DNA of 64,000 nucleotides from Delphinus delphis (lineage: Eukaryota; Chordata; Mammalia; Artiodactyla; Delphinidae): assembly GCF_949987515.2 (NCBI RefSeq), contig NC_082695.1, positions 71,690,466 through 71,754,465 of the forward strand, written 5' to 3'. The translations under genes were made by a program, and so were the position numbers. Shown in pieces: positions 1-14,994 of the stretch. Each line of letters opens with the position of its first letter. Position 1 is the first letter of the stretch. The notes under the pieces are model-generated. The model was not told the origin of the DNA and searched no databases. It saw nothing but the letters and a program-made list of their open reading frames with translations.

Positions 1-2508
1 TTCTGTGAAGAATGCCATTGGTAGTTTGATCGGGATTTCATTGAATCTGTAGATTGCTTTGGGTGGTATAGTCATTTTCACAATATTGATTCTTCCAATC
101 CAAAAACATTGTATATTTCTACATCTGTTTATGTCATTTTTGATTTCTTTCATCAGTGTTTTATAGTTTTCTGAGTACACGTCTGTCGCCTCCTTAGGTA
201 GGTTTATTCCTAGGTATTTTATTCTTTTTTGTTGTGATGGTAAATGGGATTGTTTCCTTAATTTCTCTTTCTGATATTTCATTGTTAGTGTATAGGAATG
301 CCAGAGATTTCTGTGCATTAATTTTGTATCCTGCAACCTTATCAAATTCATTGATTCGTTCTAGTAGTTTTCTGGTAGCATCTTTAGGACTTTCTATGTA
401 TAGTATCATGTCATCTGCAAACAGTGACAGTTTTACTTCTTCTTTTCCAATTTGTATTCCTTTTATTTCTTTTTCTTCTCTGATTGCCATGGCTAGGACT
501 TCCTAAACTATGTTGAATAAGAGTGGCGAGAGTAGACATCCTTGTCTTGTTCCTGATCTTAGTGGAAATGGTTTCAGTTTTTCACCATTGAGTATGATGT
601 TTGCTGTGGGTTTGTCATATATAGCCTTTATTTTGTTGAGGTAGGTTCTCTCTGTGCCCATTTTCTGGAGAGTTTTTATTGTAAATGGATGTTGAATTTT
701 GTCAAAAGCTTTTTCTGCATCTATTGAGATGATCATATGGTTTTTTTCCTTAATTTGTTAATGTGATATATCACATTGATTGATTTGTGTATATTGAAGA
801 ATCCTTGCATCCCTAGGTTAAATCCCACTTGATCATGGTGTATGATCATTTTAATGTGCTGTTTGATTCTGTTTACTAGTATTTTGTTCAGGATTTTTGC
901 ATCTATGTTCATCAGTGATATTGGTCTATAATTTTCTTTTTTGTGTGATATCTTTTTCTAGTTTTGGTATTAGGGTGATGGTGACTTCACAGAATGAATT
1001 TGGGAATGTTTCTCCCTCTGCAGTTTTTTGGAAGAGTTTGAGAAGGATGGGTGTTAGCTCTTCTCTATGTTTGATAGAATTCCCCTGTGAAGCCATCTGG
1101 TCCTGGACTTTCGTTTGTTGGAAGTTTTTCAATTATGATTTCAATTTCATTACTTGTGATAGGTCTGTTTATATTTTCTAATTTTTCCTGGTTTAGTCTT
1201 GGAAAAATTGAACCTGTCCAAAAATTTGTCCATTTCTTCATGGTTGTCCATTTTATTGGCATAATGTTGTTTGTAGTAGTCTCTTATAAACCTTTGTATT
1301 TCTTCAGTGTTAGTGGTGATTTTCTCCTTTTTCATTTCTAATTTTATTGATTTGCGTCCTCTCCCTTTTTTTCTTGATGAGTCTGGCTAAGCGTTTATCA
1401 ATTTTGCTTATATTCTCAAAGAACCAGCTTTTACTTTTATTGATCTTTGCTATTGTTTTCTTCGTTTCTGTCTCATTTATTTCTGCTCTAATCTCTATGA
1501 TTTCTTTCCTTCTACTGATTTTGGGTTTTCGTTGTTTTTCTTTCTCAGGTTGTTTTAAGTGTAGGATTAGATTATTTATTTGAGATTTTTCTTGTTTCTT
1601 GAGGTGAGATTGAATTGCTATAAACTTCCCTCTTAGAACTGCTTTTGCTGTGTCCCATAGGTTTGGGGTCATCGTGTTTTTGTTGTCATTTGTTTCTATG
1701 TATTTTTTAATTCCTTCAGTGATCTCTTGGTTATTTAGTAGCTCACTGTTTACACTCCATGTATATTTGTGTTTTTTACAGTTTTTTTTTCTGTAATTGA
1801 TTTCCAATCTAATAGTGTTGTGGTCAGAAAAGATGTTTGATGTGATTTCAGTTTTCTTAAATTTTCCAAGACTTGATTTGTGACCCAAGATGTGATCTAT
1901 CCTGGAGAATGGTCTGTGTGCACTTGAAAAGAAAGTGTATTCTGCCACTTTGGGGTGGAATGTTCTATAAATATCAATTAAATCTATCTGGTCTATTGTG
2001 TCATGTAAAGCTTGTGTTTCCTTATTTATTTTCATTTTGGATGATCTGTCCATTGGTGAAAGTGGGGTGTTAAAGTCCCCTTCTATTATTGTGTTACTGT
2101 CGATTTCTCCTTTCATGGTTGTTAGCATTTGCTTTATGTATTGAGGTGCTCCTGTGTTGGGTGCATAAACATTTATAATTGTTATATCTTCTTCTTGGAT
2201 TGATCCTTTGAACACTATATGTAGTGTCCCTCCTTATCTCTTGTAACAGTCTTTATTTTAAAGTCTATTTTATCTGATATGAATATTGCTACTCCAGCTT
2301 TCTTTTGATTTCCATTTGCATGGAATATCTTGTTCCAGCCCTTCACTTTCAGTCTGTATGTGTCCTTAGGTCTGAAGTGGGTCTCTTGTAGACAGCACAT
2401 ATATGGGTCTTGTTTTTGTATCCATTGAGCCAGTCTGTGTCTTTTGGTTGGGGTATTTAATCCATTTACATTCAAGGTTATTATCAATATGTATGTTCCT
2501 ATTACCAT
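1..2508 (-). pseudogene. LINE-1 ORF2 (endonuclease and reverse transcriptase), broken
   Basis: ORF2 starts at ATG 2508-2506, 58 nt after the ORF1 stop. The endonuclease part shows CLQETH, then a TAG at 2217-2215 with a shift of frame. It continues with the GDFN motif and FSDHNTIRLEI in the frame 2215-1310. Further shifts occur near 1310-1335 and between about 1262 and 1065. The reverse transcriptase part has [22 protein letters not shown] and the catalytic FADD, but an in-frame stop lies at 505-503, and another shift lies near 215-235. At least two stops or shifts fall in each domain, so no functional protein is possible. The C-terminal part lies outside the window. Confidence 0.9.
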
Positions 2509-2566
2509 TTTCTTAATTGTTTTGGGTTTGCTTTTGTGGGTCTTTTTCTTCTCTTGTGTTTCCTGC

Positions 2567-3472
2567 CTAGAGAAATTTCTTTAGCATTTGTTGTAAAGCT
2601 GGTTTGATGGTGCTGAATTCTCTTAGCTTTTGCTTGTCTGGAAAGCTTTTGATTTTTCCATGAAATCTGAATGAGATCCTTGCTGGGTAGAGTAATCTTG
2701 GTTGTAGGTTTTTCTCTTTCATTGCTTTAAGTATATCCTGCCACTCCCTTCTGGTCTGCAGAGTTTCTGCTGAAAAATAAGCTGATAACCTTATGGGGAT
2801 TCCTTTGTATGTTATTTTTTGTTTTTCCCTTGCTACTTTTAATATTTTTTCTTTGAATTTAATTTTTGTTAGTTTGATTAATATGTGTCTTGGTGTGTTT
2901 TTCCTAGGGTTTATCCTGTATAGGACTCTCTGTGCTTCCTGGACTTGGGTGACTTTTTCCTTCCCCATGTTAGGGAAGTTTTCCACTATAATCTCTTCAA
3001 ATATTTTCTCAGTCCCTTTCGTTTTCTCTTCTTCTTCTGGGACCCCTATAATTCGAATGTTGGTGTGTTTACTGTTGTCCCACAGGTCTCTGAGATTGTC
3101 TTCAATTCTTTTCATTCTTTTTTCTTTATTCTGCTCCTTGGCAGTTATTTCTACCATTCTGTCTTCCAGCTCACTTATCCGTTCTTCTGCCTCAGTTATT
3201 CTGTTATTGATTCCTTCTAGTGTAGTTTTCCTTTCAGTTATTGTGTTGTTCATCTCTGTTTGTTTGTTCTTTAGTTCTTCTAGATCTTTGTTAAACATTT
3301 CTTGTATTTTCTCAGTCCCTGCCTCCACTCTATTTCTGAGATTCTGGATCGTTTTTACTGTCATTACTCTGAATTCTTTTTCAGGTAGATTGCCTATTTC
3401 CTCTTCATTTATTTGGTCTTGTAGGTTTTTACCTTGCTCCTTCATCTGTGATGTATTTTTTTGCCATCTCAT
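2567..3472 (-). CDS. LINE-1 ORF1 protein, open, about 301 residues
   Basis: ORF1p is the RNA-binding, trimer-forming chaperone of LINE-1 ribonucleoprotein particles. The frame is open from 3730, but the likely start is the Met at 3472-3470 (MRWQKNTSQMKEQGKN), which gives 301 residues. That is close to other mammalian ORF1 proteins, and the 86 codons upstream look like translated 5' UTR. A long coiled-coil region follows (from about residue 50, with heptads such as ITEAEERISELEDRM). The RNA-recognition part (NIRIIGVPEEEE) and the C-terminal domain (ARISFRFHGKIKSFPDKQKL) come next, ending PALQQMLKKFL. No internal stop is seen. Expression cannot be judged from sequence. Confidence 0.88.
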   Translation of the reverse strand: MRWQKNTSQMKEQGKNLQDQINEEEIGNLPEKEFRVMTVKTIQNLRNRVEAGTEKIQEMFNKDLEELKNKQTEMNNTITERKTTLEGINNRITEAEERISELEDRMVEITAKEQNKEKRMKRIEDNLRDLWDNSKHTNIRIIGVPEEEEKTKGTEKIFEEIIVENFPNMGKEKVTQVQEAQRVLYRINPRKNTPRHILIKLTKIKFKEKILKVAREKQKITYKGIPIRLSAYFSAETLQTRREWQDILKAMKEKNLQPRLLYPARISFRFHGKIKSFPDKQKLREFSTIKPALQQMLKKFL

Positions 3473-4835
3473 TGTTTTTTTAATTTTTTTTACTGAGTGG
3501 GATTGTGTTCCTGTCTTACTCGTTGTTTGGCCTGAGGTTTCCAACACTGGAGTTTGTAGGCTGTTGGGTAGAGCTGGGTCTTGGTGCTGAGATGATGACC
3601 TCCGTGAGACCTGACTCCACTGAATATTCCCTGTGGTCTGAGGTTCTCTGTTAGTCCAGTGGTTCGGACTTGGAGCTCCCACCGCAGGAGCTTTGGCCTG
3701 ACCCTCAGGTGGTGAACCAAGATCCCGCAAGCCATGTGGGGTGGCAAAAAGAAAAAAAAAAAGAACAATAACAAAGTAAAAAATAAAATTAGTCTACGAA
3801 ACTAACAGATACGTTAGAAAGAATATAAAAATAAAAATGTATACGAATCAACAACCAGAAGGTATGTTGGTGCCACAATAGTAAAAGAGAGGAGGGAACT
3901 GAAAAAAAAAAGGAAAAAAAAAGTTTTTTAAAAACAAGGGGGGAGGGCTTCCTTGCTGGCGCAGTGGTTGAGAGTCTGCCTGCCGATGCAGGGGACACGG
4001 GTTCGTGCCCTGGTCCAGGAAGATCCCACATTCCGCGGAACGGCTGGGCCCGTGAGCCGTGGCTGCTGAGCCTGCGCATCCGGAGCCTGTGCTCCGCAAC
4101 GGGAGAGGCCACAACAGTGAGAGGCCCGCGTACCGCAAAAAAAAAAAAAAAAAGGCGGGGTGGGCGGGGGGTGGGGGGGGACACCTTGGCTGTGGAGGGC
4201 GGGGCGTAAGCAAGGGTGAGGTTTGGTGGTGGGCGGGGCCTATGCTCCGGAGCCACAGGGCTGGAAAAGACCCTGGGGGCTGTTGGGGGTGGGGCTTAGG
4301 CTCAAGGAACAGAAGGGGCCCAGGTGTGCCCCCCATCCCTGGTCTCGGGGCGTGGGAGGACCTCACCTGGGAGAACACTAGGTCTCCTGGGCTGGAGTGG
4401 GCAGGGCAAATGCCCTCCAGTCCTCTCCCACTCCTCCGGGAGGGCCCCTCTCCCTGCCTCTGCTGATCTCTCTTGCCTGCCTCCTGTGCCCCAAAGGACC
4501 CACGCGGCCTGGGTGGGGCCTTGGAGGGCAGGGGACCAGCCTGGGAGCTCAGCAGGCTCCCTCTGCCTAGGTGTATGGCGCAAACACCCTCCGCTCCTCT
4601 CCTACTCCTCCTGAGGGCCCCTCCCTCCTGCCTCTCCTGATTTCCCCAGCCTCAGGGGCACCAATCCTGTCTGGTCTCTCCTTCTCCTCCCCATTCAGTC
4701 CCCCATTTCCTACCAGTTCACTTGGGGGTTCCTCCCACCTCCTTGGGTGTCAGAGTTCTCCACCAGCGGCCGGCAGGCGCCCTAGTTGTGGAGAGATGCT
4801 AACTTGGCGTATTCCCACACTGCCATCTTCTAAAC
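3473..4835 (-). promoter_or_regulatory. LINE-1 5' UTR with internal promoter, split by a SINE
   Basis: This GC-rich segment lies between the LINE-1 5' terminus and ORF1. LINE-1 5' UTRs carry an internal RNA polymerase II promoter. The AAGATGGC motif near the very start (4822-4829, read on the - strand) matches the YY1-type site that sets the start of transcription in other mammals. A CHR SINE is inserted at 3945-4153. Around it, 3740-3944 is A-rich and 4154-4820 has GC-rich runs. Promoter activity is not shown by sequence alone. Confidence 0.65.
3945..4153 (+). mobile_element. CHR-type SINE inside the LINE-1 5' UTR
   Basis: The element opens gggcttccttgctggcgcag, carries tRNA-like box A and box B sequences (gggttcgtgcc), and ends in about 18 A at 4136-4153. 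It is inserted in the LINE-1 5' UTR and so is younger than that LINE-1 copy. A target duplication is not clear because the flanks are G-rich. Confidence 0.9.
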
Positions 4836-4914
4836 ATAGTGTTTGACATTACACATTTAGTGTTTGAAAAAGGAAATACTAAGCATGGTGGTGTGAGAAA
4901 TAAAACATTAGCGT

Positions 4915-5480
4915 ATGCGTCCTTCAACCCATCCCATCTACATTTTCAGTACTATTGCATACTTTTATCTTCCCTCATCTGGATGGCTTCTGCTTCCTCC
5001 AGGTTTATATTCATAATCCTGATCTTGCTTCTTTTCAGCCAACATTGCTGGTGGATAAATAGTTATAAAATTAAATTTGATCATGTTACTCCCCTTATTA
5101 AAGCCGTTAGATAGGAGCTCTCATACTTTACTGTATAAAGCCATCTAGGGTTTCATTAGGCAGATTCTGATCCATTCCAAGAGACATTGATTCAGGTCTG
5201 ATATCAGGCCCAGGAACCCATACTTTAACAAGCATCCCTGGTGTTCTGAGAGAAGCACTGTTTTAATGGCTCCTAAGCTTGCAAGAGAAAGTTCAAAAGC
5301 CTTAGTGTGGACATCTGTGCTCTCAGTGAACCATGCCTCGCATTCTTTGTCTTGGTCATCAACATCAACACCCATCCCGTGATGTTTCCTGCCTTTATCC
5401 TTTTTCACATCCTGCTATCTTTCTGCCCTTTCATACCTCGAGTTATCCCTTTGGTGAGGTTCTCCCTGATCACCCAAGGT
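4915..5480 (+). repeat. L2 LINE fragments interrupted by a MER5-like element
   Basis: The text at about 4915-5114 and 5261-5480 resembles L2, including 'gaggttctccctgatcacc' near 5456. Between them, 5115-5260 resembles a MER5-type hAT element, ending 'gttctgagagaagcactg'. The match is by memory of consensus sequences. Confidence 0.55.
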
Positions 5481-5516
5481 GGAGCTGGTACTTTCTCTTT
5501 CTCTGTTGTGTTTCTT

Positions 5517-5817
5517 TTTGTTTTTTGGCTGCATCAAGTCTTCGTTGCCGTGTACAGGCTTTCTCTTGTTGCGGTGAGCAAGGGCTACTCTTTGTTGTGG
5601 TGTGCAGGCTTTTCATTGCGGTGGCTTCTCTTGTTGCAGAGCACAGGCTCTAGGTGTGTGGGCTTCAGTAGTTGTGGCATGCAGGCTCAGTAGTTGTGGC
5701 ACATGGGCTTAGTTGCTCCGTGGCATGCGGGATCTTCCCAGACCAGGGCTTGAGCCTGTGTCCCCTGCATTGGCAGGCAGATTCTTAACCACTGAGCTAC
5801 CAGGGAAGTCCCTTTTT
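5517..5817 (-). mobile_element. Long-form CHR SINE with 12-bp target duplication
   Basis: Read on the - strand it opens gggacttccctggtagctca and has the longer body with repeated 'gttgtggc' units. The 12-bp sequence gttgtgtttctt occurs at 5505-5516 and again at 5818-5829, flanking the element exactly. Divergence suggests an older insertion than the 210-bp type. Confidence 0.9.
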
Positions 5818-7049
5818 GTTGTGTTTCTTATTGTACCTTCCAACTGCCCTTTATTTGTAGCACCATTCATCCTACATAGTAATTTCATTATTCATTAGTT
5901 TTGAGTTGCATGACTAGAAAATCGTCTTATTTATCTTTGTATCCTTAGTGCCTTGCACAAACATAGGTAAATGTGGAATGAATGAGTTAAACAGAGGAAT
6001 GAAATTCAGAAAGTCTTGATTTTTTTTTTTACTTCATATTTTGTGTAGTGTAAATTGATCTGTACTGCTTATGCACCTTAGGTTCTTAAGCTATAGTATG
6101 GAAATAATATTTATTTTCTACCTTCCTTTAAACACCATTTATTCAATTCAGAGCAGAGGTTTGTACAAAGGAAGCAGAATTAGTGGTAATTCTGGAAATA
6201 ATTTTTGAAAGAGCAGCCACTTGAGATACTTCTTGAAGTTTGAATAGAAGTATGACTTGAGTGGCAGCAGTGAGAATGAGAAAGGAGCATGATCCTGGCA
6301 TAAGAAATGCAAAGGTACAAATGTCTGCAACTGCATGGTTCTGGAAGGCACAAGTGGTTTAATTTGGTTTCAGTAGAAGTTGCCGGGTTGTGGTTAGACA
6401 TGGAATTGGGGGAGTCGGCAGCAGTCTATTTTGGAGGCTCTTTTGTGCTTTGCAAAGAAGTCTTTGCAAAGATTTTATCCTTGGGTTATAAAATGCTGTT
6501 GAAGCCTCTTAAGCTGGAAAGGAACATAGTCACATGGGAGGAGGACTGAGACAGAAGATAGACCATTTAAAGGGACTTAGTGTAATTTTACGAGTGAAGA
6601 GTTGATTAGCCACTTAAAATAATTTTATGAAGGTTTTTATGTTCTTTGTTCATTCTGCCAGGTACTCTGATACGCATGGGGTTACACAAGATGAGTAAGG
6701 TATAGTTCCTGTAGAGTACAGGAAAATGTAAATACATAAAAGAACTAATTATATAAATATAGCCAAGGCTTACAGGTTTGTGATACATAGTACAGAAAAT
6801 GTTATGGGAACTGGGTTCATCGTGGGCTAACTTTCCCGGGAGAATTAGGGTCTTGATGGAAGAGAAGGGATTGGAGTAGAGCAAAGAAGAATATTTTGGG
6901 TAAAGAAATAAATAAAGGGATTAATGGGTGAGGGAGTGTGGTTATGGTGCTAGAGCCTGTTTGTTATAGCTGGAAAATATCTGGTATCAAATTGTAATGG
7001 GCCTTGAATGTTGTGCTGAAGGATTTTGTATTTTATCCTAGAGCATTAT

Positions 7050-7254
7050 TTTCTAATTATGAAAATAATACATATTGATTATATACAATTTAAGAAATAT
7101 ATGGAAATATGAAGAAAATGTAAATCTGATATGACTCCATCACAAAAAGTGGTTGCTATGAACATTTTCATGTATTTCTTTCCAGTGTTTGTCACTGTGC
7201 TCAGATGCATACTTGGGCATTAAATAAATGAAATCAGAATTATACTCTGTTGTA

Positions 7255-7301
<47 letters not shown>

Positions 7302-8030
7302 TATGTGCACATATGTAATCTTATCTCACTTAAAATTGGAACATGGGCATTTTGCCATGTGGTTAAATGTGCCCAGGAAGCATGATTTATAGTGATTACA
7401 ATATTTATTACATGGTTATGCTTATTTATTTCTTTATTGTTGGATTATTTAGGTTGTTTTCAATCTAAAATAATGGACAGTGTTTCACTGAACGTCTTTG
7501 TATTTCTGACTATTTAGGATAGGGTTCTAGAAATAAATGTACTGGATCAAACAATCTTAAGGGCTCATGCTGTATTTTGCCAAATTGCTCTTCCAAAAGG
7601 CTCTATTTAAATTCATGCCTGCAGTGTGTGGGTCTGACTTTCATCGTACTCCTGGCTAAGTATTTTTTGTGTGTTTACTGTTTGCTAATTTTATAAGTGG
7701 TATCTTGTGGTTATTGTTATTTCCTCGACAATTCATTTGAGTAGGTTTTCCCTTATATTCCTTGACTATTTGTCTCTTTTACTGTGAATTGCCCTTGACC
7801 TTTATGGTATTTTTCCCTTTTCTTTTGGTATTACTATTTTTTATATAGATTATAACTTCATTAGTCCTATTTCTGGCACATTTTTCTTCCTATTTCTTAC
7901 TTGCCTTAACTTTTTATAGTAGTGAATTTTAAATTTAAGTGTGTTTGGCAAGTCCTTTCTCATCTTGAGATCTAGTCACCTATACTTTGATTTAGTTTTA
8001 ATTTTGTATTTTCCATTTCTCTTAATAACC
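7050..8030 (-). mobile_element. Old LINE-1 3' end fragment
   Basis: The segment reads as the antisense of a mammalian L1 3' UTR, with phrases like 'ctggatcaaacaatcttaag' and 'gccaaattgctcttccaaaa'. It contains the GT microsatellite. Borders are approximate. Confidence 0.55.
7257..7298 (+). repeat. (GT)21 microsatellite
   Basis: An uninterrupted GT run of 42 bp, followed by 'acgtatgtgcacatatg'. It is likely polymorphic in length. Confidence 0.97.
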
Positions 8031-9208
8031 CATGATAATGGCAGTGTTTGGCAGAAGAGTGACATAATTAGATTTGTTCTTCAGAAAGCAATCTTGTGGC
8101 CTGTGAAGGCTGGATGGGAGTAAGGAGAGACCAGGGGCAGTGACGTCTGTTTAGAGGAGAGGAGATAAGGGTCTGAACATAGTGATGGTGATGGTGGGGA
8201 TAGATTAGAAGAATGATTCTCAACCAATGATTTGGGAGATGCAGCAGGTTTAGTGGGAGGGTGGAGATTAGGACAGATTAAGTACAAGGTTCTATGGGAC
8301 ATCCAGATACAAGCAGTGGGAATTGTAGGATTGAAACTCTTTCAGGAGCTGGTCTGGCTGGTGATGGAGATTAGGGAGCCACCTGCATATAGGGGATAGT
8401 TCTAATATGGGAGAAAGAATGAGTTTTCAGGGCAGCTGACTGAGAAGGGTGGTCAGAACTAGAAGGCTCATTAAGAAGGTGTTCTCTGGGAAGCTCTTTT
8501 TATACTTTCTCTCTCTTTCTGTCTCTCTTAGCAAAATCAGCAATGTCAGAGATTATGGATATGGTCAGAGATACTGCAAAGAGATTAACGAGGAGAGGGA
8601 CTGAAAAGTTTCCACTGGATTAGTCTACTACTTTCCTTAAATGTGGCTAAAAGGGGCAGTAGACTGGGAAAGAAATAGAAGAAGGAACATGGTCAAAGGA
8701 TAACACTTTTAAAGACTCTAAGTAGACTTGAACATGTTCTCTATGGAGGGAAAAGAATTTATGGAGAGGGAGAGATTGAAGGTAAAGTAAAAAAGGAGGA
8801 ATTTGATGGTGCAGCAACTTAAAAGGATGAGTAGCTGTGATGAATGCATTATTCTTTCAGGTGGAACAAGTAGTATTACATTCCCAGAGATAGAATTTGC
8901 ATATAAGTTATTGAAACAATTTTTAATCTGTTCTATGAGTAAAAAGACTCCCTGCTTCAATAATTAACTTTCATTTTCTTTTTTTTAAAAGATTAATTGA
9001 CAGTCTTATAATTGTTTCAGCGTAAAGTTCTTCTAATTGTTTAAGTTCATATCTTTTATATGCTGCTGATTGGCAGAGTTAGTGTGTCACTTTTAATGAT
9101 ATAGATACCTAAAAAGACAGCTTAATAAGCATTTAAATCCCTTTGATTATTTATTGTTCATTAATGAATGCATGAAATTAAATACTTTGAATTATAGCCA
9201 TCTTTTAA

Positions 9209-11414
<2,206 letters not shown>

Positions 11415-14400
11415 TAAGTAATTGACATGACATTTCAGCTCTAGAAACTGAGGAGGCATAGCTAATGTATAATCATAACATTTTGTTTGTCTCAGATTGT
11501 TAAATAGAGAAAAGTTGTTATATTCCAGATGTAAATATGGATAATTAAGATGTTAGTTAAAAATAAATCAGATTTATTTAGAAATTGATAAATGAGCGTA
11601 TTTCACGTAATTTTATTGTACTGTCTTTGGCCTAATTTTTATGCATTAGGGGCACCTTAACTTGACAACACTAGTGCCTTAATGTGTGTATCTTGAGTCT
11701 ATAAGTTATGTCTATTTTTTAAACTACATTTAGAAATGTTTAAATTCATATTTCCATACTATAGCTATTCTTGTGTCGTTTGCCAGTAGTTCATGCATTG
11801 TAATCCACAGTGGAAATAGTTTCTTTTTATTTAGTCATTATATACTTTAACTTTTTGTTCATAGCTTTTGTTTTGTTAGGGGATAGAAGAAAGATTGAGT
11901 TTTTCTTCCTTTATTTTCTTTTACACTCATTTTAGGACTTGACAAGAGAGTTCGGGGGGAGTCACTTCTGCTTAGAGAGCTTTCCTTTAGGCTAAGTTGA
12001 AGGTTGTGCTTGTAAATGGTGACATTGTAGGATGTTCTTTTTTCAAAAAATTTGCTTAAGGTGTTAAAGAGTCAGTGAATAGTTCCGCAAAATTTGTTTG
12101 GTGAACAATTGGCCTCCAACTTCATGCCTACAGTTTTCCTCTTTCCTAGAACAAGTCCTCTGCTCTCTTAGCTGATTGTTTGTCCTAACTTTAATATCCT
12201 TAAATGGTATACTTGGTTTTTAGTTTTAGGTACTGTGTCGTAGCTTCTCATTATGGAAGATAAGCTATCCCACTCTCTATGCCACTCCTATCCTTCATTT
12301 CCAGCCCCGTGTGGTCACCTCTCTTATTCTCCTGTCTTCTCATCAAGCCTTTATACTCATTTTATAATAGTCTATATGAATATATATAAAAGTTTTAATT
12401 AGATAACTTTATACTTGTGTATGTGTGAAACACACACAGAAAAGTGCACAAAACAAATATGCAGCTCAGTGATTTTTACAAGCTGAACACCCATGTAACT
12501 ATATCCCTGGACAAGAAATAGAACATTGCCAGTACTCCTGAAGCCTCCTACATGTTCCCTCCCAATCAGTATACCTTCCTCTTCCAAAGGTAACTACTAT
12601 CTTGACTTTTAGGAAATCATTTCCTTGCTTTCCTTTATGGTTGTACCACCTAAGTTTAAATCCCTAAACACTGTGGTTTAGTTTTGCCTGTGTTTTGAAT
12701 TTTATATGCGTTCAGTTAGTCATGGAGCATGCATTCTTTTGTGTTTGGCTACTTTTGTGAGATTTATTAGTGTTGTTGCACGTGACTATAGTTTGTTCAT
12801 TTTCATTGTTCATTTTATTGCTGTATACTATTCTGATGAATGAATAGACCACAATTTTTTCATCCATTTCTTGGTCAATAGACACTTGGATTACTTCCAG
12901 TGTTTCATTTTCACAAATAATTCTGCTATGAACATTCTTTGAATCTTATTTGAATCGTATTTGAATCTTAGTGTATATTAGAAGCGTTTCTGTTGTGTAT
13001 GTAACCAAAAGTGGAATTTCTGCATATATTTATCTTCAGCTTTAATTGTGGATAATGTTAACATGTTTTCCTAAGTGAGAGACATATACATCCATCAAAC
13101 TGGCTAAGGGGAAAAAGATGGAAATTGTTGTGTTAGCTGGGATATGGATCAGTGAGACCTCTCATATATAGCTGGTAAGATATCCTAGCCAACACTTAAT
13201 ATTTTCCATGTTTTTCACTTTAGCCATTTTGGTATGGCTAGTATATCTGACATATCAGTATTTTCATTCCAGATTAATATTTTTGTGTCCTATTTAAGAA
13301 ATTACCCTGATATTTCTACTCTGATATGAGGATATTCTTCTTTATTTTCTTTTGGAAGCTTTCTTATTTTACCTTTCTCATTTAGGTCTATAGTCTCCCT
13401 AGACCTTAATTTTGTGTATTATGTGAAGCAGGGGTCCTGTTTTGATTTTACTTCCATATACCAAATTGGTACAGCATGATTTATTAAAGAGAGGATTCTT
13501 TCCCCACTGCTTTGCAGTGCCATTTTTGTCATAAATATAATGTCCTTATATATGGTAGTCTATTTCTGAACTGTTTGAGCACTTTGATTTGTTTGTGTAT
13601 CATTGTGCCTTAATTACTGTAGCTCTGTAATAAGACTTGATATTTAATAGATCAAGTCTTCCCACCCATTCTTCTTAAAGAATGTCTTGACTATCCTTGT
13701 CCTTTTGAATTTCAGTATAAACTTTAGAACTGTTTTATTATTATCACAAAGGCCTATTGTGATTTTAACTTTGATTTTATTGAATTTGTAGATCATTTGG
13801 GGGAGAATTATTTTCTTAATGGGGTTCACTCATTTAATCCATCAACTTGATATATCTCTACATTTATTTAGGTCTTATTTAGCTATCATAACTCTGTATA
13901 GTTTTCTATATAGAGGTCTTATATTTCTTTTGTTAGATTTATTCCTAGATATTAGATTTTTAAAATACTCTATTTAATATCTAATTGATATTAAATTTCT
14001 TCATTTTCTGTGCCCCTGATATAGAAATGCAGTTGACTTTTGTATATTGACCTTATATCAAAGAATCTTGCTAAATTCACCTATTAAAGGTAATACTTTT
14101 CTGTAGATTTTTTGATCATATGGACAATCATATGGAACAACTTTTTTATTCCCAGTATCAAAGGGAGAACTTTTAAGATTTCATAATTATGATAATTCCT
14201 GTATGCTTTTACAGATAATTTAAGAAATTAACTCTTCTGTTCCTTTGCTAAGTGTTTATCATCAGTGTATGTTGGATTTTATCATGCTTTTTCTGTATCT
14301 ATTGAGGTGACTATATAATTTTTTTTACTCTATTAATGTGATGAATTTACAACCCAATTTTGCATTCCAGAATAAAACCAATCTTGTGATGTATTATTAT

Positions 14401-14994
14401 CTTATATATTGTTGCATTTAATTTAATATTTTTTATTTAGGAAAACATTTTCTTCTAATATTTATGTAAGGTTTTACTTTATTCAAGTTTCGGCAAATGG
14501 ATTGGGGAATCTTCCTTTTCCATTTTTAGGTAGAATTTGTGTGAGATTGGCATTAATTATTTCATAAATGTGCAGTGGAATTTGCTGGGGTTAGACCTAG
14601 AGTTTTCTTTGTGAGGAGTTGTAAAATTCTGGGTTCAGTTTCTCTCATTGTTATAGAACTTCAGATTTTCTGTTTCTTTTTGTGTCAGTTTCATTAAGTA
14701 GTACATATTTAGGGATTTTTCTAGTTCTAAATTTTCAAATGTGTTTGCATTTGAAAAGATAACATCTTATCTTTTTAATTTCTGTAGTATCTGTGGTGAT
14801 GTCTCCATTTTTATTCCTGATATTAATCATTTGTAGCTTTCTTTTTTCTTGATCAGTCTTACTGGGGCTTTATCAATCTTTTTAATCCGTAGTGCCTTTG
14901 TTTATCCTTTCGAATGCATATTTTTTCCTGTTTCACTAAATTCCGCTCTTCTCCCACTTCCTTGGGATTCAATATGCTGTTATTATTAATTTTT

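Larger units (their letters stand above)
1..4835 (-). mobile_element. Young LINE-1, 5' complete, cut at its 3' side by the window start
   Basis: On the - strand the order is 5' UTR (about 4835-3473), ORF1 (3472-2567), a 58-nt spacer, then ORF2 from ATG at 2508 to beyond position 1. The 5' end carries an AAGATGGC motif (4822-4829 on the opposite strand), as expected for an intact LINE-1 5' terminus. The sequence resembles cetartiodactyl LINE-1. ORF1 is open but ORF2 is broken, so the copy should be unable to mobilise itself. It sits antisense to WDR7. The 3' UTR and tail lie outside. Confidence 0.9.
6190..8560. repeat. Ancient mammalian repeat split by a LINE-1 3' end
   Basis: The left arm (about 6190-7050, ending with 'ttgtattttatcctagagca') and the right arm (about 8030-8560, starting 'gcagaagagtgacataatta') resemble one ancient repeat whose family I cannot name with certainty. 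The insert at about 7050-8030 looks like an old LINE-1 3' end in antisense orientation ('gccaaattgctcttccaaaa'). Confidence 0.5.

Noticed and set aside
194..2215. Open frames that look like separate small proteins
   Set aside because: They are pieces of one LINE-1 ORF2 on the - strand, separated by stops and frameshifts, or their antisense shadows.
3949..4135. tRNA gene candidate from A and B box motifs in the SINEs
   Set aside because: The boxes belong to tRNA-derived SINEs. No intact cloverleaf with acceptor stem was seen.
3789..4614. Overlapping proline- and glycine-rich open frames on both strands
   Set aside because: They translate the SINE and the GC-rich LINE-1 5' UTR. There is no protein family pattern, and they lie across repeat borders.
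4154..4820. CpG-island promoter of a cellular gene
   Set aside because: The GC-rich sequence belongs to the LINE-1 5' UTR, and no cellular first exon was found next to it.
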